Of a DNA stretch of 64,000 bases, positions 56,476 to 64,000 are shown piece after piece. The stretch is from Dipteris shenzhenensis (lineage: Eukaryota > Polypodiophyta > Polypodiopsida > Gleicheniales), in the NCBI GenBank assembly GCA_047967505.1, contig CM106540.1, one strand, 5' to 3'. The notes below the pieces were generated by a model. It made no database searches. It saw only the letters and a list, made by a program, of their open reading frames with translations, and was not told where the DNA came from. Each line of letters starts with the position of its first letter. Positions within the stretch are counted from its first letter, which is position 1. The position numbers and the translations under genes were made by a program.

Positions 56476-57029
56476 AATGTATTCCTAGTTTTTAAAATTC
56501 ATCTTCAATTTATTGGTCACTTTTTCAAAATTTTTAGTTCCACTACTTTCGGAGGATTGCAAGAAAAGTCATATAGAATATCTACAAGGTCCGTGCATGT
56601 TTGATACATTAGTACATCTAAAAATTAACAGTCATCTAAAATATCTACAAGTTACTTACATATTTGATACATTAGTACAACATTAAAAAGGGTAGGATAT
56701 CATCTTGATCTCAACCCCTTCTTAATGGAAGATCTATTCACTACTCAAGGTTCTTTTCACCAACCAAATTGATTCATTTTCTTGCAATACTACCCCGCTC
56801 CTTACTTTACTTCATTGAGTTATGGCCCAAGAATGACAATTAGGCTACCTAAGCATCTCAAATGCTATGAGTATATAGTTAAAACCTGTATTATTGGTAA
56901 AGCATGGCATTATGCTATGGTCTCATTTTTTATAAAACTTTGTGACAGTAAATGATTGAAAAACATGGGTGATTTGCTTACTACAATGACAACCATAATA
57001 TGGATTGAAGAGCCAACATACATTGAAGT
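56476..57029. other. Intergenic, no gene recognised
   Basis: AT-rich sequence. A 45-bp direct repeat near 56565 and 56635 (ATATCTACAAG, GATACATTAGTACA) is the only structure. Confidence 0.45.
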
Positions 57030-58158
57030 ATTAGTTTGTCTAGACACATGTGAACATAGATGGCCCAAGCACCACTTTGGCATTGTAGCCATGTGAGCGA
57101 GGCCATGTTTCAAGGGTCCCACACTCAGACCATGTAGCCACCTCTAGATGGCCTCACTTCCAAATATGGGGACATGAGGACTCTATTTTCCCTAGTCCTC
57201 TACTCTTCATCATCACCACTTTGCATGTGGGATGAATTAGAGCCTCACTCTCCATACATGCTTGGGGATATGAGGACTCTCCTTTCCCTAGTCCTTATGT
57301 GGAATCCACTATTAATCCACCACCTGGTATGTGATATTCATTAAGAAGGGCAACTACCATGTGGTAGGCCCTCCATGTGCTTGGATTGTTTCTATTAACC
57401 ACCTTAGTGATTCCAACACCCTCCCTCAATCTAAGCATGAGGGAGGTCTTCACATGAATATTGCCCACCAGAACACCATGTCGAGGGAAACGGATCCTAT
57501 AGTCGTTGCCACCAGGCATGGACATGGAATGCCCCATGCTAGACACTTGGTAAGTGTGTCAGCTATTTGCCATTCATCACAGTCTGGTCCTTATTTCAAG
57601 GTAGTGTAGTGGCTTGCAGCTACCACAGATGGCATGTATAATCATCACCGTGCCTATCTACTCCATTGTGCGAGCATTAGTTCCCACTTGTTGCCTTGTG
57701 TTTTTTGCATTGTGTAGATATGCTTTGATGTGCCATGTGGAAGGGCACCCCCGTACTTCTTGCCTCCCACCGATCGATAGAGCTCCCAAGCTCTAATACC
57801 ATATTAGTTTGTATGGACACATGTGAACACAACAAGGGTCGAGTGCCACTTTGGCCTCCTAGCCACTTGGGGAAGGTTGTATGTTGGGGATTCCATGCCT
57901 TGACCACCTAGCCACCTCTAGAGGGCCTCACTCCCCAAGTGGCCTCCTAGCCACTTGGGTAAGGCTATATGTTGGGGACTCCATGCCTTGACCACCTAGC
58001 CACCTCTAGAGAGCCTCACTCCCCATAAAACATGCATGGGGATATCAAGACTCCCGTTTCCCTAGTCCTTGTATGGACTCCACCATTAATCACCACTTTG
58101 CATATGGGATTTTCACAAGGACCACTTCCATGTGGCAGACCATCAATGTGCTTGGATC
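57030..58158 (-). mobile_element. TRIM-like short LTR retrotransposon
   Basis: Terminal direct repeats at 57030-57418 and 57803-58158 share ATTAGTTTGT, GACACATGTGAACA, TAGCCACCTCTAGA, TTTCCCTAGTCCTT and ATGTGCTTGGAT. On the minus strand the left repeat begins TGTTGGAATC next to a purine tract (ATTGAGGGAGGG). A tRNA-Met-type primer site TGGTATTAGAGC lies at 57790-57801 next to the right repeat. The interior is only about 380 bp and has no protein motif, as in TRIMs. The right repeat lacks its outer 30 bp and carries an 88-bp tandem duplication (57852 and 57940). Confidence 0.8.
57852..58027 (+). repeat. 88-bp tandem duplication inside the TRIM LTR
   Basis: TGGCCTCCTAGCCACTTGGG starts at 57852 and again at 57940, each copy ending CCTCACTCCCCA. 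Confidence 0.9.
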
Positions 58159-59795
58159 AAGAAAATATGGAACATGCCAGAAAAAGATACATGGGGATTA
58201 CATAGTTTTGTAGAAAATAGAAAAGCTATTGCATATAGCCCAAATGATACAATTGAAAATGACAAATCTAGATTGGTTTTGCAATATAGTATGGAACAAT
58301 TATGAGGAAACTCACACACCAAGTAGCACACCTCTAGTCTCTTTTTTTAAGGGGTTTTATTTTGAAATGCAGTATTACTTTTTTCATTCGAACTAGAGAT
58401 TTGAAACATTTTCATAATATAAATTTAAAAAATTAACACATCATGGTCCTACTTCTCATAAACAATATATCATATATGTATCAAAGAAAGATATATTATA
58501 TATGTATCAAAGAAAAATTGATAACATCTACTCTATGAAAAAACATTGCCTTAAAGCTATCAATGTATGTGAATTGCACCACCAACTTAAATATCCTTCT
58601 AATAGCCCAAAGGAAGACATTAGAAGACATCATATGTTAGCACCACATGTGACTTGAGCACCATGGATTCAAATCTTTTTGTAAATTTTGAGTATCATTC
58701 AATGGCAATAAGGCATATCTAAAGTATTCAGGTATGTAATGCCTCACTATAGTAAAAGATTCAATGGGACTAGAGCTAGAACTTGTCTTTTTACGGATAG
58801 ATTTAGATAATTGCACAGAGGCTAAGTGTGGTCTTAATAACATAAACTTTGCTCACTATCAACCAATAGACCCTCATAGGAGTAGTTCTCAAGTGCATAG
58901 ATGATCTCTAGATATGAAGTAGAAAACAAAGTTCAATAAGAGAAAATAGGCACAAATTTGCAATTGAAACCCACTAAAATATGACCTTTCAAGTGACATT
59001 GCATTGTAATATCAAAATATCTACTAAGCACCATATCTCACCCTTTTCAAACAAATTTGCCTTAGTCATATAGTCAATTTTCTCTCAGCTTTATGCCAAT
59101 TTTTTAAAAAAAGGGGCTTGATTAAAAATTCGTGTTGTGATGATCATAGCTTTAAGTTTGTAGGTGAGATTGCCATACTTTTATTGAGAACAAGTAAGAC
59201 ATATCTCTTTGGCACTTACCAACATGATATATATAATATATATCCAAGATAAAATTTGATACATAGAGTGGATTCATGCTAAGCCAGCTGATCTAGGGAA
59301 TACTCCCAGCTTGCACTTTTAAATAAGGGGTTAGGATGATCTAGCCACATGGTCAAATCTAAACTTATTATTTGAAACAGGAACTTGTGAGGTTTGCAAA
59401 TTCTCTAATATATTGGTTTTCCCTTTCAATGCTACTTTGTGTGATTCAAACAACCTCGGACTATCCTGTAGAGTTTGGTTCCAATTACCAATCTAGACTG
59501 CTTTTGCTTCGACTGATGTTGTAGGGCCTGGAAACTATAGTTTGCAGATCAGTCAGCTTCCAGCTCCAGTGTTGCCACTAGTAGAGCTACCTCTTTTACC
59601 CATTCGACCACCACTAGTAAAGCTACCTCTTTTACCCATTCTCAATGCCAGCTTATGCCACTCAATCTTTTTTGGTCATACTACTAGGCTTTGGACCCTG
59701 CATGTCTTACAGAATGGTGCATGTCTTGTGTAAGGACCTAAATGACCTTATAACGACATATTAGGACCTATATGATCCTTTTGAGGTCCATTCAA
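58159..59795. other. Intergenic, no gene recognised
   Basis: AT-rich. A short duplication ATATATGTATCAAAGAAA at 58472 and 58498, and another of ACCACTAGTA(A/G)AGCTACCTC near 59570-59620. No coding motif. Confidence 0.45.
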
Positions 59796-59995
59796 AGGGA
59801 TCTTTCATTGTTGGCTATACAGATAAGGACATACAGGGCATTAAAGGACTCTACATAGCACACACAATTACATCTTTTTTGTAAGTCCATTTAAATGGAT
59901 CTTTCATTGTTGGCTATATAGATAAGGACATACATGGCATTGAAGAACTCTACATGGCAAGTACAAAATTATATATTTTTTGTAAGGACCTACAT
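59796..59995 (+). repeat. Direct repeat of about 85 bp, two copies
   Basis: GGATCTTTCATTGTTGGCTA and AGATAAGGACATACA occur at about 59798 and 59898, followed in both by GGCATT and CTCTACAT. Related TAAGGACCTACATGG words continue on both sides. Confidence 0.8.
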
Positions 59996-60152
59996 GGCCT
60001 TGTAAGGATATCCATAAGGACTAGGCTTAAACCTATGAGAGCTTTTTGGACCTACATGGTTCTTATAAAGCCATTCAAAGGAATCTTTAATTGCATGAAT
60101 TTGCTTTAGTGGTTACTAATAAATAGTACTCCACATGGTCCTTATTTAGAGA

Positions 60153-60692
60153 ATGAATCCATTATTTTCTACATGTTGCATGCAGGCATCATATCTTGGA
60201 ATTTCAGCGAGAGAGACTATCATAGGGGCACCAGTATCTCACATGACACATGAGGATCTAGAGATATTTGCATGCAAGGAGGGTTACATTGTTCCCCCCA
60301 ATGGCATCGAGGAGCCAGCTACATTGGAGTGGATGGACGAGGATTTTGAGGATTGGGTACCGGCACGAGTTTTGAGGGATAGCCATGCAAAGTCCTTAGA
60401 GTGCGTTGGTGGTGATAAACCCAACACAGATCATGGATGTTGGGCAGGTAACTCATATAGAGTTTGTAACATGGGTTGGTGTAGACTATCTTTTGTGGGA
60501 CATGAGACAAGTGCAAGACTTAGAGGCAAAGGGTGCACCCTATGTGCACCTACTATGTTGTGCACAAGACGACCTGCAAGCCCTCGAGTTTTGATAGAGG
60601 GTGACATGATAGCTCAAAGAGTAGCTCAAGGATCAAGATGGAGGGCAACACAGAGGCCTCAACCTGATAGTGATAGTGACTCTTCTACATAG
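60153..60692 (+). CDS. Unidentified 179-codon ORF, probably gag/pre-protease part of a Gypsy relic
   Basis: Long open frame, Cys-rich in the centre, ending in a (DS)-rich tail. No recognised domain. It is followed on the same strand by the protease and RT of a Gypsy relic. A segment near its end (60581-60642) recurs degraded at 60751-60809. Its position suggests the region between Gag and protease. Alternatively it is a chance open frame over a decayed gag. Confidence 0.35.
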   Translation: MNPLFSTCCMQASYLGISARETIIGAPVSHMTHEDLEIFACKEGYIVPPNGIEEPATLEWMDEDFEDWVPARVLRDSHAKSLECVGGDKPNTDHGCWAGNSYRVCNMGWCRLSFVGHETSARLRGKGCTLCAPTMLCTRRPASPRVLIEGDMIAQRVAQGSRWRATQRPQPDSDSDSST

Positions 60693-60809
60693 GCTAAACC
60701 CAAAGTAGCCTAATTAGCATTGATCTATATAGAGCATTGCTAAACATATGGCCCTTGAGTTTTGGTAGAGGGTGCCATGACAACTCAAAGCGTAGCTCAA
60801 GGATCAAGG

Positions 60810-62335
60810 CTATCCTTGATGCACCAATTCAGATCTCCTTTAGCCAATTATTAAAGTTGATGCTACAATTCTACAAGTAGTTAATCCTATCTTTGACAAT
60901 AGAGACTGCATTACAAGACAAAGATTTATTCCAAGTAGCATCGATGCTAGTTCTAGCAGTTCTACTCACGCATATACTCACAGATATGTGGATTTCGATT
61001 ATCATGAAAAATTGACAAGGCCGACAATTTTTGCATGTGCTAATTGATGGCAGATTTGAGATCAACATTATCATGTTGAAGACTTGACAAGCGATGTAGT
61101 GGATGGATTGGGAGTGAGCTCTATTTCAGGTGCAAATGGTAGATCAACAGCAAGCTCAACCACTAGGTATTGTCAAGTCGATGGTCATGAAGGTCATGAA
61201 GATGTCCTTGGTGGTCTCATTTCTGGTGCTAAAAATGGAGTCACCTAGTTCAAAATACAACTTCCTATTGGGCATACCATTGTTGCAACAAGCACATGTC
61301 AAACAAAACTAGAAATTGAACACCTTGTCACTATGGAGAGGGAAGAAGAAAGTTGATGGGCCAATGGGAGTGGCATGTTTGCTGGATGGAGTAGTGTGAG
61401 CCATGGTGGCAAAAATCATGAACATGGAAGATGGCCTGGATGATGACAAGGAAGAAGAATTTTCGAAGGCTAATTCAAACTTGGCTCCACTCTTCACAGT
61501 GGATGTGAAAGCCATCTTAGCATAATATGTAGTGTAGGATCATTTTTTGAGCAAGATTAGGAATTCAAAGAAAGGATGAACCATGTCACACGTGTCCAAG
61601 AGATGTTTTTGAGATAGTTCTTGAGAGCTGGTAGGAAGTTTTAAACCAATAAAGATCACCATCTTGTTGGTTGCCTTGCTGACAAAATTCACTGATGTTT
61701 TTGATTGGGACTACTCTGACATGCAGGGACTTGATCCAAAATTTTATTAGCATTGCGTCAATTTGAAGAAAGATGTTAGAGATTCCAAGATGTAGAGGCA
61801 TCGCATGAATCCATGTGGCAAAATAGGTCAAAGCAGAACTTGAGTGCATGCTATGAGTGGGATTTATTGCACCCTTTGAAAATCTAGAGTGGATCTCACC
61901 CATCATGACTGTGCCAAAAAGAAGAAGCTATGTATTTGCATGAATTACTATAAGCTGAAGGTAGTGAGAGTACCAGATCCATTCCATTTCCCTATATGGA
62001 TTCAATTCTAGATGAAGTCGTGAGACACAAAGTTTACTATTTCTTGTATGGGTACAATGGATATAACCAGATCCGTTCCTTTGCCCTAAATGGATTCAAT
62101 TCTAGATGATGTTGTGGGACATAAAGTTGACTCTTTCTTGTATGGGTACAATGGATATAACCAGATCCTCATGGCATCGTAGGACCAACCAAATACAAAC
62201 TTCATCATAGCATGGGGTTTCTAATTCTGTAAAGTCATGTGGTTTGGATTGAGGAATGCTCCTTCCACATTCCACGAAGCCATGCAAGAGATCTTCACGC
62301 CTTATCTAAATGTGTTCCCACCACAAGAGCTGCCA
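60810..62335 (+). pseudogene. Ty3/Gypsy protease and RT relic
   Basis: A pre-protease stretch (APIQISFSQLLKL-like, about 60820) leads to the protease. HVLIDGRFEINII (about 61033) has DGR in place of D-S/T-G. MVDQQQAQPLGIVKSM follows, then YNFLLGIPLLQQAHVKQN (about 61255). RT begins WISPIMTVPK (about 61890), then LDSILDDVVGHKV, FLYGYNGYNQI, FIIAWGF and FGLRNAPSTFHEAMQ, ending IFTPYLNVF (about 62325), just before the catalytic FxDD. The pattern resembles the Tat/Athila side of Gypsy. Several stops and frameshifts, and a 94-bp tandem duplication in the RT. Confidence 0.85.
61976..62163 (+). repeat. 94-bp tandem duplication inside the Gypsy RT
   Basis: Copies 61976-62069 and 62070-62163 share ATGGATTCAATTCTAGATGA and TATGGGTACAATGGATATAA. 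Since 94 is not a multiple of three, the duplication itself shifts the frame. Confidence 0.92.
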
Positions 62336-63139
62336 ATACTAAGATGACATCATGAACATGAACATATTCATATTTGTTGACATGGTCAACCACATTGCCG
62401 ACAATTCCATGATGAATAATACCTAGTGGAGCCCAACAGTAGTCACCAAGACAGCAACTCCAATCAAAATGAAATTTCAAGATTTAAAAGGAAGTGACGA
62501 TGAAGATCCATATAGTTATCTGCAAAGTTTCTTGAAAATATGTCACATCAACAAGGACAAGAATAAGGAGTATAGTACAAGAAGACTTGCTGAGCCAATT
62601 AAGACTCCACAACTGGCTAAGCCACTTCAAGCCTCTACCAATGGAGCCCAAGAAGAAACAAGCATAAATGAGTCTTCCACACCAAAAACTTAAAGCTTGG
62701 GAAATATTCAAGAATATGAAAGTCAGTTTGATAATTGCAAAACTGCTAAAGGTTGCCTCATATTGTAGGGAGTTCTTACTATAATAGCTTGAAGCTGAAG
62801 AAAGAACAACCAAGGACATATATTCCTTGGTAACCATACCGATTATTGAAACTAGATGATGAAGTAGTACCAATAATCATAGTGAAGATTAAGAAACTAA
62901 ATGTTACTAGCATGATCATTGATGAAGTACCAATAATCATGATGAAGTACCAATAATCATAGTGAAGATTAAAAAACTAAATGTTACTGTAAATGAGGCG
63001 TGGATGATCCACACTCTTCCCACCATCTCCATGCTGGCATATCTTTTGCTAATTCTTTGATTCTTAGATAGGCAAACAATCCTTCTCTATTTTGAAAAGT
63101 TGAAAGTTCCCTAACAGGAGAGGCATACTCTATCCTATC
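62336..63139. other. Intergenic; short duplication of 58 bp
   Basis: GAAGTACCAATAATCATAGT..AAACTAAATGTTACT occurs at 62874 and again at about 62944, with a partial third copy between. A 74-codon frame near 62469 has no motif. Confidence 0.45.
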
Positions 63140-63265
63140 CTCAAAGAAACCAAGGGCCACTTGTTAACATTCTTCCATCCATCTGATATGATGGTGCAAC
63201 TAGTTTTCTCAATGCCATCATAAACCACTTGTTGCATTTCCTCTTTCATCCTTCATTATGCAAAA
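63140..63265 (-). pseudogene. hAT transposase fragment (DUF659-like)
   Basis: On the minus strand the frame reads KEEMQQVVYDGIEKTSCTI followed by ISDGWKNVNKWPLVSL. The CTIISDGW core is the typical start of the DUF659/DDE region of plant hAT transposases. Flanking frames are too decayed to extend it with confidence. It is unrelated in sequence to the hAT relic at 2.4 kb. Confidence 0.5.
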
Positions 63266-64000
63266 AAGACCAAGAGAATCCGACCGCCCATCAACATCCA
63301 TTTTGGATATGCATGGCATATCAATGCTCGGTTGAACCCGAATGTATGCTGGAAGATGTTGTAATTACTATTGGTGGGAATTCATTATACCATTAGCCTA
63401 TTGATTATTCCCATGGAAGGAAATGCCTATGGGTGAAAGCAAGGTAAGGTGTCCAAAATAGTTGTGTCCCAATAGACACGAGTTATGAAAGCACAAAAGC
63501 AAAGGATATTTTGTAAAGAAAATCTATTACGTGCAACTAGGATGTGGGCATCTACTGTATCTGCAAACCGTGTTGATGGGACCCACCCAATCTTTTCTCT
63601 GTTCTCCCACTGTGTTTTTGTTTGTCTCAAAATTTGAATCTGCTACAATCTTATGTCCTATCTCTCTTGTTGTCTCTCTGAACCTCGATGTCAATCTTCA
63701 TGATGTTCTTGTTTGCACATCCTTCTCTCTACCCAAGCACAATATTGAACCACCCATCAATCTTCCTTGCAACCATGGCCTCCTTGACGAGGTATGCATA
63801 GTTTCTAATATGCAATGTGGGAAGATTTTACAGTATATTCCCCTCTCTCCTAGTCTTCTTCATCCATTCTTGCATGTGCATCTGTAACTCACACAGTTTA
63901 TGGAACTTGGCAACGTTCTACTATATACTATTCATTGCAATCAGAGCTTTGTCAAAGATATCTCTCCAGAATTGTAGATTATACAAAAATATGAAGCTGA
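63266..64000. other. No gene recognised at the right edge
   Basis: A 118-codon plus-strand frame (63531-63887) has no motif and lies opposite another short frame. The last bases are ordinary AT-rich sequence. Confidence 0.4.

Noticed and set aside
58640-58680. GGATTCAAATC as a tRNA B box
   Set aside because: No A box, acceptor stem or cloverleaf around it.

Overview
The window is nuclear DNA from a land plant with a large, transposon-rich genome. It holds one intron-bearing gene of a plant-specific family, plant-type Copia, Gypsy, LINE and hAT relics, primer sites of the plant initiator-tRNA-Met type, and long intergenic stretches with no gene. A 14-kb intron packed with nested retroelements suggests a gymnosperm or another large-genome lineage such as a fern; the species cannot be fixed from this sequence.

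Layout. 0-7.4 kb: tandem repeats (about 80, 123 and 129 bp), a broken hAT transposase, a 969-bp terminal-inverted-repeat element and unidentified minus-strand ORFs. 7.4-11.1 kb: Gypsy RT/RNase H and Copia gag/protease relics on the minus strand, separated by a tandem array. 11.1-16.1 kb: an unidentified coding-like sequence split by a complete 2.9-kb LTR retrotransposon that encodes only gag; its 3' LTR carries a 247-bp MITE with a perfect 8-bp target duplication. 17-21.4 kb: a Gypsy gag relic, an RNase H plus CCHC module, a gag-like fragment and a 316-bp-period duplication. 21.4-28.9 kb: no recognisable gene. 28.9-31.2 kb: a decayed Copia pol.

33.9-54.3 kb is the only gene I would call functional. 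It is a six-exon gene (about 1,833 codons, all splice phases consistent) for a nuclear-looking Gln/Ser-rich protein of the plant 'dentin sialophosphoprotein-related' family, whose function is unknown. Its last intron is 13,953 bp and contains a Gypsy element (LTRs at 40832 and 43720), a 1,064-bp solo LTR with perfect 5-bp target duplication inside that element's 3' LTR, an antisense LINE with APE and RT domains, and a truncated second copy of the solo-LTR family.

54.5-64 kb: a minus-strand Gypsy integrase relic between LTR remnants, a 1.1-kb TRIM-like element with a tRNA-Met-type primer site, a plus-strand Gypsy gag/protease/RT relic with an internal 94-bp duplication, and a minus-strand hAT fragment. 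Apart from the six-exon gene, nearly all coding signal is decayed transposon protein. All assignments were made by eye from motifs; no search was run.
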